Shown here: piece after piece, positions 35,855 through 44,527 of the stretch
Position numbering within the stretch: the first letter of the stretch is position 1
Layout: each line of letters starts with the position of its first letter
Assembly (NCBI RefSeq): GCF_003173035.1
Contig: NZ_QGLE01000005.1
Span: 124,001-188,000 of the forward strand
DNA length: 64,000 nt
Direction: 5' to 3'
Origin: Zavarzinia aquatilis
GTDB lineage: Bacteria > Pseudomonadota > Alphaproteobacteria > Zavarziniales > Zavarziniaceae
The notes under the pieces: generated by a model
What the model was told of the DNA's origin: nothing
The model's database searches: none
Seen by the model: the letters and a program-made list of their open reading frames with translations, nothing else
Position numbers and translations under genes: made by a program

Positions 35855-36625
35855 TCAGGGCACTTTGACCATGTCGGTCGCCTTCACCCAGATGAGGGCG
35901 CCGGCCTCGACCGGGACATCCTTGCCCTCCGGGCTCTTCATCCTGGCGTCCGCCTCGGTCAGGGCGGCGAAGCCCCACCAGCCGGCGCGCGGCATGGCAT
36001 AGGAAAAGGTGCCATTGGCATCGGCCGTGATCACCTGGGTCACGAAGGCATCGTTGGGCGCGGTCACGCCGCCATCGTTGACATATTCGACCTCGACCTC
36101 GGCGAAGGGCAGGGGGGTGCCGTTCTTCGTGACGACGCCGGTGAAGAGATTGCCGGTCCACAGGCCGGTTGGCCGGGTCAGCGGGCGGATTTCGACCGGC
36201 AGGCCGACCATGGCATTCCAGCCCTCGCCGCTGGCGAAACTGTCGACCACCACCTTGGCGTAATGGACGATATATTTGCCCTCCGCCGGCTCCCAATAGG
36301 GCGCGGGCTCGACGAAGAAGACGGCGGCGCCCGGGGTCTTCAGATCGACGAAGGCGCGCCAGGCGCTCTTGCCGCCGTCGAGGCTTTCGACCAGCGAGGC
36401 GGAAAGATCGGTCGCCTTGCCGTCCATCACCATGCCGAAACGGATCGGCCGGTCCATCTGCATCTGCGGGCCGCGGTCCATCGGATGGGTGAAGACGAGG
36501 TCGAGCGAGACCGTGCCGCCTTCCGGCAGGACATCGGCGCTGGGCAGCAATTCCTGGAAATGGGCAAGGGCGGGAAGGGTTACGCTCGCGGCGAGAATCA
36601 GCCCCAGACATGTCGCGCGCAGCAT
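35855..36625 (-). CDS. nikK: NikK-like periplasmic DUF4198 protein
   Basis: 256 residues with a signal peptide (CLGLILAASVTLPALA) and a mature N-terminus AHFQELLPSADVL. The remainder is a DUF4198 beta-sandwich (VSLDLVFTHPMDRGP, PAPYWEPAEGKYIVHYAKVV, RAGWWGFAAL, ending IWVKATDMV). NikK proteins of this type accompany NikMLQO and are thought to deliver nickel in the periplasm. It is the first gene of the operon; its promoter overlaps a perfect NikR operator at 36652-36679, so it should be repressed when nickel is plentiful. Confidence 0.88.
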   Translation of the reverse strand: MLRATCLGLILAASVTLPALAHFQELLPSADVLPEGGTVSLDLVFTHPMDRGPQMQMDRPIRFGMVMDGKATDLSASLVESLDGGKSAWRAFVDLKTPGAAVFFVEPAPYWEPAEGKYIVHYAKVVVDSFASGEGWNAMVGLPVEIRPLTRPTGLWTGNLFTGVVTKNGTPLPFAEVEVEYVNDGGVTAPNDAFVTQVITADANGTFSYAMPRAGWWGFAALTEADARMKSPEGKDVPVEAGALIWVKATDMVKVP

Positions 36626-36651
36626 CGTTTCGCCTCCCGACCCAGAATTTC

Positions 36652-36679
36652 GTATGATGTTTAGTATAAAACATCATAC
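36652..36679. promoter_or_regulatory. NikR operator (GTATGA-N16-TCATAC)
   Basis: GTATGA (36652-36657) and TCATAC (36674-36679) are separated by exactly 16 bases, a perfect match to the NikR operator defined in E. coli, with symmetry continuing inwards (TGTTT/AAACA). It lies 27 bp before the nikK start and covers the -10 of its promoter. Nickel-bound NikR would block transcription. No nikR gene is in the window. Confidence 0.92.
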
Positions 36680-36692
36680 TGGCAAGAGGCAA
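36663..36692 (-). promoter_or_regulatory. Sigma-70 promoter of the nik operon
   Basis: On the minus strand TTGCCT (complement of 36687-36692) and TATACT (complement of 36663-36668) are 18 bp apart, and the -10 sits inside the NikR operator. Confidence 0.7.
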
Positions 36693-36714
36693 AATGGGCC
36701 CCCGGCGCCGAGAA

Positions 36715-36744
36715 TTGATCGCGCTCCCCACCGGGTGCTAGCAT
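36715..36744 (+). promoter_or_regulatory. Possible sigma-70 promoter of hupT
   Basis: TTGATC (36715-36720) and TAGCAT (36739-36744) with 18 bp spacing lie about 30 bp before the hupT start. The match is fair and unsupported by other evidence. Confidence 0.4.
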
Positions 36745-36774
36745 GACGCCGACCGACCTCGGGAGGGATCGACC

Positions 36775-38103
36775 TTGGTGCAGCCGCCGATGACCGGCCC
36801 CGCGGATGCGGAAGGCGAAGGCGTCTGGATCGACGTCATCCGCAAGATGGACGAGACCTATGCCGATCTCGTCGCCCAGCAGGTCGCGCTCGAGCGCAAG
36901 AATGCCGAACTCGAGGAAGCGCAGGCTTTCATCGCCGGGGTGATGGCGGCGATGACCGACGTCCTTCTGGTTGGCGATACCATGGGCCGCATCGTCGAGG
37001 TGAATGCCGCCGCCGAACGCGCCCTCGGCCGGGCCGGCGCCGATCTGGCCGGCACGCCGCTGTCCGGCATTTTCGTCGAGGGCTCGCAGGCGGCCTTGCA
37101 GGGCCTGATAGCGGCGGCGCGAAGGCGCGAGCGAGTCTCGGACCTCGAACTCGTGCTGCGCGGGGCGGAGGGTGATTTTCCGGTCTCGGTCAATTCGTCG
37201 ATCCGCTACACGCCGCGCGGCCGCTCGGCCGGGCTGGTGCTGGTCGGTCGGCCGATGGGGGAACTGCGCCGGGCTTATGGCGATCTTGCCGCCGCGCACG
37301 AGCGGTTGAAGGAAACCCAGCAGCAGCTGGTCCATTCCGAGAAGATGGCTTCCCTCGGCCGGCTCGTCGCCGGTGTCGCGCACGAGCTGAACAATCCGAT
37401 TTCCTTCGTCTATGGCAACGCCCACGCCCTGCGCCGCCAGGCCGAGCGGCTGACCGCCTATATCCGCGCCCTCGATGCCGGCGCCCCGGCGGTGGAGGCA
37501 CGGGCGGCCAACCGGGTGGACAAGGCACTGGCCGATCTGCCCAGCACCATCGACGGCCTCGCCGAGGGGGCGGAGCGGGTAAGGGACATTGTCGCCGAAC
37601 TGCGCCGCTTCGCCGCCACCGACAAGGCACCGGCCGATATCTTCGACCTCGGCGCCGTGCTTCATGCCGCCGTGACCTGGGTCGCCAAGGCGCAGATGCC
37701 GGCGCTCGATGTCGTCTTCGACCTGCCGGCGGATTTCCGTGCCTATGGGCTTTCCGCGCACACTCATCAGGTGGTGATGAACCTGGTGCAGAATGCGATC
37801 GACGCCATGGCCGACGTCGCGCCGCCCCACCGGCTGATCGTCGCCGGCCGGATCGAGGGCGGGCAGGTGGTGGCCGAAATCAGGGACAGCGGCCCGGGCA
37901 TTCCGGCCGACGTGCTGCCCCGCATCTTCGATCCCTTCTTCACGACGAAGCCGGTCGGCAAGGGCACGGGCCTTGGCCTGTCCATCAGCGACCGCATCGT
38001 CAGCGATCAGGGCGGCTCGCTCTCGGCCGCCAATCATGCCGAAGGGGGCGCGCTCTTCACCCTGCGCCTGCCGGCCGCGAAGCCATCGGGACGGGCGCCA
38101 TGA
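36775..38103 (+). CDS. hupT: Hydrogen-sensing histidine kinase HupT/HoxJ
   Basis: 442 residues: a PAS domain (VLLVGDTMGRIVEVNAAAER, ~60-170), a short coiled coil, a HisKA domain with the phospho-acceptor His at about 203 in GVAHELNNPISFVYGN, and a HATPase domain (VMNLVQNAIDAM, DSGPGIPADVLPRIFDPFFT, GKGTGLGLSIS). No membrane segment, so cytoplasmic, as for HupT/HoxJ. It exchanges signals with the regulatory hydrogenase HupUV, encoded immediately downstream with a 4-bp overlap, and should phosphorylate HoxA/HupR at 49861-51318. Start: TTG at 36775 (GGGAGGG 7 bases upstream) or GTG at 36778; no ATG precedes 36790. Confidence 0.9.
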   Translation: MVQPPMTGPADAEGEGVWIDVIRKMDETYADLVAQQVALERKNAELEEAQAFIAGVMAAMTDVLLVGDTMGRIVEVNAAAERALGRAGADLAGTPLSGIFVEGSQAALQGLIAAARRRERVSDLELVLRGAEGDFPVSVNSSIRYTPRGRSAGLVLVGRPMGELRRAYGDLAAAHERLKETQQQLVHSEKMASLGRLVAGVAHELNNPISFVYGNAHALRRQAERLTAYIRALDAGAPAVEARAANRVDKALADLPSTIDGLAEGAERVRDIVAELRRFAATDKAPADIFDLGAVLHAAVTWVAKAQMPALDVVFDLPADFRAYGLSAHTHQVVMNLVQNAIDAMADVAPPHRLIVAGRIEGGQVVAEIRDSGPGIPADVLPRIFDPFFTTKPVGKGTGLGLSISDRIVSDQGGSLSAANHAEGGALFTLRLPAAKPSGRAP

Positions 38104-39095
38104 ACATGCTCTGGCTGCAATCGGGCGGCTGCGGCGGCTGCACCATGTCCATGCTCTGCGCCGAGGCGCCGGACCTGATCTCCACCCTCGAAGGCGCGGG
38201 GATCGAGCTGTTGTGGCACCCGACCCTGTCCGAGGCGACGGCGGGCGAGGTGGTCGACCTGCTGCTGGCGATCCTCGACGGGCGGCAGACGCTCGACGTA
38301 CTCTGCGTCGAGGGCTCGATCCTGCAGGGGCCGAACGGCACCGGCCGTTTCCACATGATGGCGGGCACCGGCCGGCCGATGATGGACTGGGTGCGCGACC
38401 TCGCCGGTCACGCCCGCCATGTCGTCGCGGTCGGCACCTGCGCTGCTTTCGGCGGGGTCACCGCGGCGGGGGCCAATCCGGCCGACGCCTGCGGCCTGCA
38501 ATACGACGGGCGGCAGAGGGGCGGCCTGCTCGGCCCCGATTTCGTCGCAAGGGGCGGGCTGCCGGCGATCAATGTCGCGGGTTGCCCGACCCACCCCAAC
38601 TGGGTGACGGAAACCCTGATGCTGCTGGCGGGCGACGGCCTTGCGGCCTCCGACCTCGACCAGTACCAGCGGCCGCGCTTCTATGCCGATCACCTCGTTC
38701 ACCACGGTTGCCCGCGCAACGAATATTACGAATACAAGGCGAGCGCGCATCGCCCGTCCGACCTCGGCTGCATGATGGAACACATGGGGTGTCTGGGAAC
38801 CCAGGCCCATGCCGACTGCAATACGCGCCTCTGGAACGGCGAGGGCTCGTGCACCCGGGGCGGCTATGCCTGCATCAACTGTACCGCGCCCGAATTCGAG
38901 GAGCCGGGCCACGCCTATATGGAGACACCGAAATTCGCCGGCATTCCCATCGGCCTGCCGACCGACATGCCCAAGGCCTGGTTCGTCGCCCTGTCGTCCC
39001 TCGCCAAGGCGGCGACACCCGACCGGGTCCGGCGCAACGCCGCCGCCGATCGCATCGTGGTGCCGCCCACGGTCCATGAAAAACGCAAACGCTAG
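38100..39095 (+). CDS. hupU: Regulatory [NiFe]-hydrogenase small subunit HupU/HoxB
   Basis: 331 residues. It begins directly with LWLQSGGCGGCTMSMLC, so there is no Tat signal peptide, the mark of the soluble H2-sensing (group 2b) small subunits. The proximal-cluster ligands are in GGCGGCTMS, GTCAAFGG and VAGCPTHP. The medial/distal cluster ligands are in HHGCPRNEYYE, CMMEHMGCLG, CNTRLWNGEGSC and YACINCTAPEF. Unlike the energy-conserving HupS, the position between the first Cys pair is Gly (GGCGGC). With HupV it senses H2 and signals to HupT. Overlaps hupT by 4 bp. Confidence 0.94.
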   Translation: MNMLWLQSGGCGGCTMSMLCAEAPDLISTLEGAGIELLWHPTLSEATAGEVVDLLLAILDGRQTLDVLCVEGSILQGPNGTGRFHMMAGTGRPMMDWVRDLAGHARHVVAVGTCAAFGGVTAAGANPADACGLQYDGRQRGGLLGPDFVARGGLPAINVAGCPTHPNWVTETLMLLAGDGLAASDLDQYQRPRFYADHLVHHGCPRNEYYEYKASAHRPSDLGCMMEHMGCLGTQAHADCNTRLWNGEGSCTRGGYACINCTAPEFEEPGHAYMETPKFAGIPIGLPTDMPKAWFVALSSLAKAATPDRVRRNAAADRIVVPPTVHEKRKR

Positions 39096-39104
39096 GCGCC
39101 GCCT

Positions 39105-40550
39105 TTGAGTGACACAGAAAAGCCCGGCCGGCTGATCGTCGGCCCGTTCAACCGGGTCGAAGGCGATCTCGAGGTCCAGCTCGATGTCGAGGGCGGCCGC
39201 GTCCGCTCGGCCCGGGTGAATTCGCCGCTGTTCCGCGGCTTCGAGCGTATCCTCGAGGGGCGCGCGCCGCTCGACGCGCTGGTGATCGTGCCGCGCATCT
39301 GCGGTATCTGTTCGGTCTCGCAATCCCATGCCGCGGCAACGGCGCTGGCCGACCTCGCCGGGGTGACGCCGCCGCCCAATGGCACGCTCGCCGCCGATCT
39401 GATGCTCGCGGCCGAGAACGCGGGCGATCACCTGACCCATTTCCACCTGTTCTTCATGCCGGATTTCGCCCGCGCCGCCTATGCCGGCCGGCCCTGGTTC
39501 GGCGTGGTCGCGGAGAGATTCAAGGCCGCCGCCGGCAGCGCCGTGCGCGAGGCGGTGGAGGCGCGCACCGGCCTGTTCCGCCTGTTCGGCATCATGGGCG
39601 GCAAATGGCCCCATACCCTGACCCTGCAGCCGGGCGGCGTCGCCCGCGCGCTCGATGCCCGTGACAAGGTCCGCCTCGCCGCCATCATCGAGTCCTTCCG
39701 ACGTTTCCTGGAAACGAAGGTCTATGGCGCCCCCTTGGAAGCCGTTGCCGAATTGTCCAGCCTCAATGCGCTCGAGCGCTGGCGGGACGGGGGGCCGGCG
39801 GGCCATTTCCGCCTGTTCCTCGAAATCTCCGCCGATCTTGGCCTCGATACCCTCGGCCGCTCGTGGGATCGTTTCCTGTCCTATGGCAACGCGCTGCAGC
39901 CCCGGGGCATCTGGCAGGGGGCGGGGATCGCCCCGCTCGATCCCGGCGCCATCGCCGAGGATCACAGTTTCGCCCGCATGGCGGATCGAGAGCGCCGTCA
40001 TCACCCCTTCGACGGCTCGACCGTGCCCGACGGCGCGGACGAGGCCGGCTATACCTGGTGCAAGGCGCCGCGTCTCGGCGGGCTGCCGTTCGAGACCGGG
40101 GCATTGGCGCGCCAGCTGATCGGCGGCCATCCGCTGGCGGCGGCGCTGGTCGCGGCGGGGGGCGGCACGGTTTTCAGCCGGGTGGTCGGGCGCCTCCTCG
40201 AACTCGCCCGCATCTGTATCGCCATGGGGCAATGGGTGCGCGCCCTCGACGTGAAGGGCGACTGGTATGTCGACGCGCCGCTGCCCGACGAAGGCGCGGC
40301 CATGGGCCTGACCGAGGCGGCGCGCGGCGCCCTCGGTCACTGGCTGCGGGTCGAGGGTGGGCGCATCGCCAGTTACCAGATCATCGCGCCGACGACCTGG
40401 AACTTCTCGCCGCGCGACAGCGACGGCGTGCCCGGCCCGCTGGAAAAGGCGCTGGAAGGCACGGCGGTCGAGCCGGGCGAGCGGGCGCCGGTCGCCGTCC
40501 AGCATGTCGTCCGCTCCTTCGACCCCTGCATGGTCTGCACCGTCCACTGA
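39105..40550 (+). CDS. hupV: Regulatory [NiFe]-hydrogenase large subunit HupV/HoxC
   Basis: 481 residues. The N-terminal metal motif is RICGICSVSQSHA (Cys66, Cys69), and the C-terminal one is DPCMVCTVH (Cys475, Cys478). The chain ends at that His, with no cleavable extension, so no endopeptidase step is needed, as in H2 sensors. Ile68 (standard Val in CGVC) and Phe116 in HFHLFFMPD (standard Leu) are the bulky residues known to narrow the gas channel and give sensors O2 insensitivity. TTG at 39105 is the only sensible start; it lies 9 bp after hupU. Confidence 0.93.
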   Translation: MSDTEKPGRLIVGPFNRVEGDLEVQLDVEGGRVRSARVNSPLFRGFERILEGRAPLDALVIVPRICGICSVSQSHAAATALADLAGVTPPPNGTLAADLMLAAENAGDHLTHFHLFFMPDFARAAYAGRPWFGVVAERFKAAAGSAVREAVEARTGLFRLFGIMGGKWPHTLTLQPGGVARALDARDKVRLAAIIESFRRFLETKVYGAPLEAVAELSSLNALERWRDGGPAGHFRLFLEISADLGLDTLGRSWDRFLSYGNALQPRGIWQGAGIAPLDPGAIAEDHSFARMADRERRHHPFDGSTVPDGADEAGYTWCKAPRLGGLPFETGALARQLIGGHPLAAALVAAGGGTVFSRVVGRLLELARICIAMGQWVRALDVKGDWYVDAPLPDEGAAMGLTEAARGALGHWLRVEGGRIASYQIIAPTTWNFSPRDSDGVPGPLEKALEGTAVEPGERAPVAVQHVVRSFDPCMVCTVH

Positions 40551-40570
40551 TCGGAAAAGCGGAAAGACAC

Positions 40571-40601
40571 TTGCCACATCATGGGTATTCACCCTTGCCA
40601 C
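40571..40601 (+). repeat. Direct repeat TTGCCAC upstream of hupS
   Basis: TTGCCAC occurs at 40571-40577 and 40595-40601, flanking a CATGGGT-ATTC-ACCCTTG near-dyad. The pair lies about 55-85 bp upstream of the sigma-54 -24 element. It may be an activator or IHF-region element, but it does not resemble the TGGAA-N7-TTCCA dyads before hypF and hupD. Confidence 0.4.
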
Positions 40602-40653
40602 CCGCCCGCCGGGCGAGGCCGCGAAAGGCGCTGAAACCCTGACTTCCCCGGTT

Positions 40654-40668
40654 TGGCCCGGCTCTTGC
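40654..40668 (+). promoter_or_regulatory. Sigma-54 promoter of hupSLC
   Basis: TGGCCCG-GCTC-TTGC matches the -24/-12 consensus, with GG (40655-40656) and GC (40667-40668) 10 bp apart. hupS starts about 40 bp downstream. It would be activated by the HoxA/HupR protein encoded at 49861. Confidence 0.8.
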
Positions 40669-40706
40669 CTATAGGGAGCCAGCCAATAACAGGGAGGCCG
40701 CCGTCC

Positions 40707-41777
40707 ATGGCAAGGCTGGAGACATTCTACGAGGTGATGCGCCGCCAGGGCATTACCCGCCGTTCGTTCCTGAAATATTGTTCGCTGACGGCGGCGGCGC
40801 TGGGTCTCGGGCCCGAATTCGCGCCCCGCATCGCGCACGCCATGGAAACCAAGGCCCGGACCCCGGTGCTCTGGCTCCATGGTCTCGAATGCACCTGCTG
40901 CTCCGAGAGCTTCATCCGGTCCGCCCATCCGCTGGCGAAGGATGTCGTGCTCTCGATGATCTCGCTCGATTACGACGACACGCTGATGGCCTCCGCCGGG
41001 CATCAGGCCGAGGCGATCCTCGAGGAGATCATCCGCGACTACAAGGGCAACTACATCCTCGCGGTCGAGGGCAATCCGCCCCTGAACGAGGACGGGATGT
41101 ATTGCATCATCGGCGGCAAGCCCTTCGTCGATCAGCTGCGCTATGTCGCCGAACATTCCAAGGCGATCATCTCCTGGGGCTCCTGCGCGTCCTTCGGCTG
41201 CGTCCAGGCGGCGCGGCCCAATCCGACGCGGGCGACCCCGGTGCATCAGGTGATCACCAACAAGCCGATCATCAAGGTGCCGGGCTGCCCGCCCATCGCC
41301 GAGGTGATGACGGCGGTCGTCACCTACATGCTGACCTTCGACCGCATCCCCGAGCTGGACCGCCAGGGCCGGCCGAAGATGTTCTACAGCCAGCGCATCC
41401 ACGACAAATGCTATCGCCGGCCGCATTTCGACGCCGGCCAGTTCGTCGAGCATTTCGACGACGAGGGCGCGCGCAAGGGCTACTGCCTCTACAAGATGGG
41501 CTGCAAGGGCCCGACCACCTACAACGCCTGCTCCACCATCCGCTGGAATGAGGGCACCTCCTTCCCGATCCAGGCCGGCCACGGCTGCATCGGCTGCTCG
41601 GAAGACGGCTTCTGGGACAAGGGCTCGTGGTACGCCCGCCTGACCGACATTCCGCAATTCGGCATCGAAGCCAATGCCGACAAGATCGGCCTGACCGTCG
41701 CCGGTGCCGCCGGCGCCGCGATCGCCGCCCATACCGCCGTCAGCGCCCTCAAGCGCGCCCAGCACAAGGGTGAATGA
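40707..41777 (+). CDS. hupS: Membrane-bound uptake [NiFe]-hydrogenase small subunit, O2-tolerant type
   Basis: 356 residues. The Tat signal [10 protein letters not shown] (twin Arg 18-19) is cleaved after about Ala45. The proximal cluster has six Cys: 62, 64 and 65 in LECTCCSES, 160 and 165 in [13 protein letters not shown], and 194 in VPGCPP. They align at constant offset 45 with Cys17/19/20/115/120/149 of Ralstonia eutropha HoxK, the [4Fe-3S] set of O2-tolerant group 1d enzymes. Later Cys and His serve the medial and distal clusters ([27 protein letters not shown]). A C-terminal hydrophobic helix ([16 protein letters not shown]) anchors it. AGGGAGG precedes the ATG. Electrons go to HupC. 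Confidence 0.97.
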   Translation: MARLETFYEVMRRQGITRRSFLKYCSLTAAALGLGPEFAPRIAHAMETKARTPVLWLHGLECTCCSESFIRSAHPLAKDVVLSMISLDYDDTLMASAGHQAEAILEEIIRDYKGNYILAVEGNPPLNEDGMYCIIGGKPFVDQLRYVAEHSKAIISWGSCASFGCVQAARPNPTRATPVHQVITNKPIIKVPGCPPIAEVMTAVVTYMLTFDRIPELDRQGRPKMFYSQRIHDKCYRRPHFDAGQFVEHFDDEGARKGYCLYKMGCKGPTTYNACSTIRWNEGTSFPIQAGHGCIGCSEDGFWDKGSWYARLTDIPQFGIEANADKIGLTVAGAAGAAIAAHTAVSALKRAQHKGE

Positions 41778-43594
41778 TCATGGGTATCATCCAGACCCCC
41801 AACGGCTTTTCCCTCGACAACACCGGCCGCCGCGTGGTCGTCGATCCGGTCACCCGCATCGAAGGCCACATGCGCTGCGAGGTGAATCTCGACGCGAACA
41901 ATGTGATCCGCAACGCGGTATCGACGGGGACCATGTGGCGCGGCCTTGAAGTCATCCTGAAGGGCCGCGACCCGCGCGACGCCTGGGCTTTCGTCGAGCG
42001 TATCTGCGGCGTCTGCACCGGCTGCCATGCCCTGACCTCGGTCCGCGCGGTCGAGGACGCCCTCGGCATCAAGATCCCGAAGAACGCCCATTTGATCCGC
42101 GAGATCATGGCGAAGACGCTGCAGTGGCACGATCACGTCGTCCATTTCTATCATCTGCACGCGCTCGACTGGGTGAACCCGGTGAACGCGCTGAAGGCCG
42201 ATCCCAAGGCGACTTCCGAGTTGCAGCAGATGGCGGGGCCGAACCATCCCAATTCCAGCCCCGGCTATTTCCGCGACGTGCAGAACCGCCTGAAGAAATT
42301 CGTTGAAAGCGGCCAGCTCGGTATCTTCAAGAACGGCTATTGGGGCAATCCGGCCTACAAGCTGCCGCCCGAGGCCGACCTGATGGCGGTCACCCATTAC
42401 CTCGAGGCCCTCGACCTTCAGAAGGAGATCGTGAAGATCCACACGATCTTCGGCGGCAAGAATCCGCACCCCAATTACATGGTCGGCGGCGTGCCCTGCG
42501 CCATCAACATGGAAGGCGACATGTCGGCGGGCGCGCCCCTGAACATGGAGCGGCTGAACTTTGTCCGCGCCCGCATCCAGGAAGCCTATGAATTCTCGAA
42601 GAACGTCTATATCCCCGATGTGATCGCCATCGCCAGCTTCTACAAGGGCTGGCTCTACGGCGGCGGCCTGTCGGCGACCAACGTCATGGATTACGGCGAT
42701 TATCAGGCGGTTCTCGGCGACAAGAGCACCGACCGGCTGCCCGGCGGCGTCATCCTGAACGGCAACTGGGACGAGATCCATCCCATCGACCCGCGCGACC
42801 CCACTCATGTCCAGGAGTTCGTCACCCATTCCTGGTACACCTATGGCGACGACAGCAAGGGTCTGCACCCCTGGGATGGCGTGACCGAGCCGAAGTACGA
42901 ACTCGGCCCCAACGCCAAGGGCACCCGCACGCGGATCGAGGAACTGGACGAAGGCGCCAAATATTCCTGGATCAAGGCGCCGCGCTGGAAGGGCCATGCC
43001 TGCGAGGTCGGGCCGCTGTCCCGCTACATCCTCGCCTATGCCCATGGCGTGACCTATGTGAAGGATCAGGTTACCGATGCCCTCGGCCGTTTCAACGCGC
43101 TGGCCGGGACGGAGCTGACCGCGAAACAGGCGCTGCCCTCGACCATCGGCCGCACGCTCGCCCGCGCGCTCGAAGCGCATTACTGCGCCGAGATGATGCT
43201 GAACGACTGGGACGACCTGATCGCGAATATCAAGGCGGGCGATTTCGCCACCGCCAATGTCGAGAAATGGGATCCGAAGACCTGGCCGTCGGAAGCCAAG
43301 GGCGTCGGCACCGTCGCCGCGCCGCGTGGCGGCCTCGGCCACTGGATCAAGATCAAGGACGGGCGGATCGAGAATTACCAGTGCGTGGTGCCGACCACCT
43401 GGAACGGCAGCCCGCGCGATCCCGCCGGCAACATCGGCGCTTTCGAGGCTTCGCTGATGAACACGCCGATGGAGCGGCCGGACGAGCCGGTCGAAATCCT
43501 GCGCACGCTGCACAGCTTCGATCCCTGCCTCGCCTGTTCGACCCACGTCATGTCGCCCGACGGGGAAGAACTGGCCAAGGTGCAGGTCCGCTGA
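41774..43594 (+). CDS. hupL: Membrane-bound uptake [NiFe]-hydrogenase large subunit
   Basis: 606 residues. N-terminal [14 protein letters not shown], then metal motif [10 protein letters not shown] (Cys78, Cys81), and the C-terminal DPCLACSTH (Cys585, Cys588, His591). The 15 residues after His591 ([15 protein letters not shown]) are the extension removed by HupD after nickel insertion. It oxidises H2 at the periplasmic face and travels with HupS through Tat. The channel positions are the standard Val80 and the Leu in [10 protein letters not shown], unlike HupV. Start ATG 41774 overlaps the hupS stop; ATG 41780 is an alternative. Confidence 0.97.
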   Translation: MIMGIIQTPNGFSLDNTGRRVVVDPVTRIEGHMRCEVNLDANNVIRNAVSTGTMWRGLEVILKGRDPRDAWAFVERICGVCTGCHALTSVRAVEDALGIKIPKNAHLIREIMAKTLQWHDHVVHFYHLHALDWVNPVNALKADPKATSELQQMAGPNHPNSSPGYFRDVQNRLKKFVESGQLGIFKNGYWGNPAYKLPPEADLMAVTHYLEALDLQKEIVKIHTIFGGKNPHPNYMVGGVPCAINMEGDMSAGAPLNMERLNFVRARIQEAYEFSKNVYIPDVIAIASFYKGWLYGGGLSATNVMDYGDYQAVLGDKSTDRLPGGVILNGNWDEIHPIDPRDPTHVQEFVTHSWYTYGDDSKGLHPWDGVTEPKYELGPNAKGTRTRIEELDEGAKYSWIKAPRWKGHACEVGPLSRYILAYAHGVTYVKDQVTDALGRFNALAGTELTAKQALPSTIGRTLARALEAHYCAEMMLNDWDDLIANIKAGDFATANVEKWDPKTWPSEAKGVGTVAAPRGGLGHWIKIKDGRIENYQCVVPTTWNGSPRDPAGNIGAFEASLMNTPMERPDEPVEILRTLHSFDPCLACSTHVMSPDGEELAKVQVR

Positions 43595-43619
43595 GCGCCG
43601 CCGGGGGAGGAGATTGACG

Positions 43620-44321
43620 ATGAGCGTCCATGAAAGGGTGCCGCCGACCAAGATCACGGCGATCTACGTCTACGAGGCGCCGGTGCGCCTGTGGCACTGG
43701 ATCAATGCCGCCGCGATCCTGGTGCTCTGCGTCACCGGCTATTTCATCGGCTCGCCCCTGCCGACCCTGAGCGGCGAGGCGAGCGACCACTTCCTGATGG
43801 GCTATATCCGCTTCGCCCATTTCACCGCCGCCTATGTCTTCGCCATCGGCTTCCTGGTGCGGATCTGGTGGGCGCTGGTCGGCAACGAGCACGCCCGCCA
43901 GCTGTTCCGTTTCCCGTTCTGGAGCCGCGCCTATTGGGACGGGCTGTTGCAGGAAGCGCGCTGGTACGCCTTCCTGGAGCCCCGGCCGCGGAAATATGTC
44001 GGCCACAACCCGCTGGCCCAGTTCGCCATGTTCTGGTTCATGACCGTGGGCACGCTGTTCATGATCGTGACCGGCTTCGCCCTCTACAGCGAAGGCGCAG
44101 GCCCCGGGTCCTGGCAGGACAGGCTGTTCGGCTGGGTGATCCCCTTCTTTGGCCAGAGCATGGATGTCCACACCTGGCACCACATGGGCATGTGGGCGAT
44201 CATTCTCTTCGTCATGCTGCACGTCTATGCCGCGATCCGGGAGGACATCATGTCCCGCCAGTCCATGGTCTCGACCATGATTTCGGGCGTGCGCACCTTC
44301 AAGGACGACGATCCGGACTGA
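43620..44321 (+). CDS. hupC: Hydrogenase cytochrome b subunit HupC/HoxZ
   Basis: 233 residues, four membrane helices with haem-ligating His residues (RLWHWINAAAILVLCVTGYFIG; RFAHFTAAYVFAIGFLVRIWW; HTWHHMGMWAIILFVMLHVYA). YVYEAPVRLWHW at the N-terminus is diagnostic for the Ni/Fe-hydrogenase b-type cytochrome. It anchors HupSL to the periplasmic side and passes electrons to quinone. GGAGGAG lies upstream of the ATG at 43620; the TTG at 43614 is a weaker alternative. Last gene of hupSLC before the regulatory gap. Confidence 0.96.
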   Translation: MSVHERVPPTKITAIYVYEAPVRLWHWINAAAILVLCVTGYFIGSPLPTLSGEASDHFLMGYIRFAHFTAAYVFAIGFLVRIWWALVGNEHARQLFRFPFWSRAYWDGLLQEARWYAFLEPRPRKYVGHNPLAQFAMFWFMTVGTLFMIVTGFALYSEGAGPGSWQDRLFGWVIPFFGQSMDVHTWHHMGMWAIILFVMLHVYAAIREDIMSRQSMVSTMISGVRTFKDDDPD

Positions 44322-44338
44322 TCGGCTCCGCCTTGATT

Positions 44339-44387
44339 TGGAAGGATGGTTTCCAGGCTGATCGCCATACTGGAAATCATCCTTCCG
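44339..44387 (+). promoter_or_regulatory. Inverted pair of TGGAA-N7-TTCC dyads upstream of hupD
   Basis: TGGAAGGATGGTTTCCA (44339-44355) and, after 14 bases, CTGGAAATCATCCTTCC (44370-44386) are 17-bp near-perfect inverted repeats, each itself a TGGAA-N7-TTCC dyad. The first is 16/17 identical to 27466-27482 upstream of hypF. They lie about 55-100 bp before the hupD sigma-54 promoter, as expected of HoxA enhancer sites. The structure could also act as a terminator for hupC, but only a short GTTTTAT follows. Confidence 0.65.
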
Positions 44388-44440
44388 TTTTATCCGGCCT
44401 GTGATCAGCTTTGCCCTGTTGATCTGCGGCTTTCCGTCGC

Positions 44441-44456
44441 TGGCACGCTTTCTGCA
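44441..44456 (+). promoter_or_regulatory. Sigma-54 promoter of the hupD maturation operon
   Basis: TGGCACG-CTTT-CTGCA has a perfect -24 element and a one-mismatch -12, with GG and GC 10 bp apart. hupD starts about 72 bp downstream. Confidence 0.75.
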
Positions 44457-44527
44457 ATTCCTTCCAGCACCGCCCGCTCGACGGGCGAGGGCGACAGGAA
44501 GATCGCCCGCACAGGGAAGGAAAGACG

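Noticed and set aside
38034-41765. Long minus-strand open frame (over 1200 codons) across hupU, hupV and hupS
   Set aside because: It is the antisense shadow of three certain hydrogenase genes in GC-rich DNA; its composition is Arg/Gly/Ala-rich, with no domain and no ribosome-binding site.
44339-44387. Plain rho-independent terminator after hupC
   Set aside because: The same 17-bp sequence occurs before hypF where it cannot be a terminator of a plus-strand gene, and only a weak T-run follows; an enhancer pair explains both sites better, though dual use is possible.
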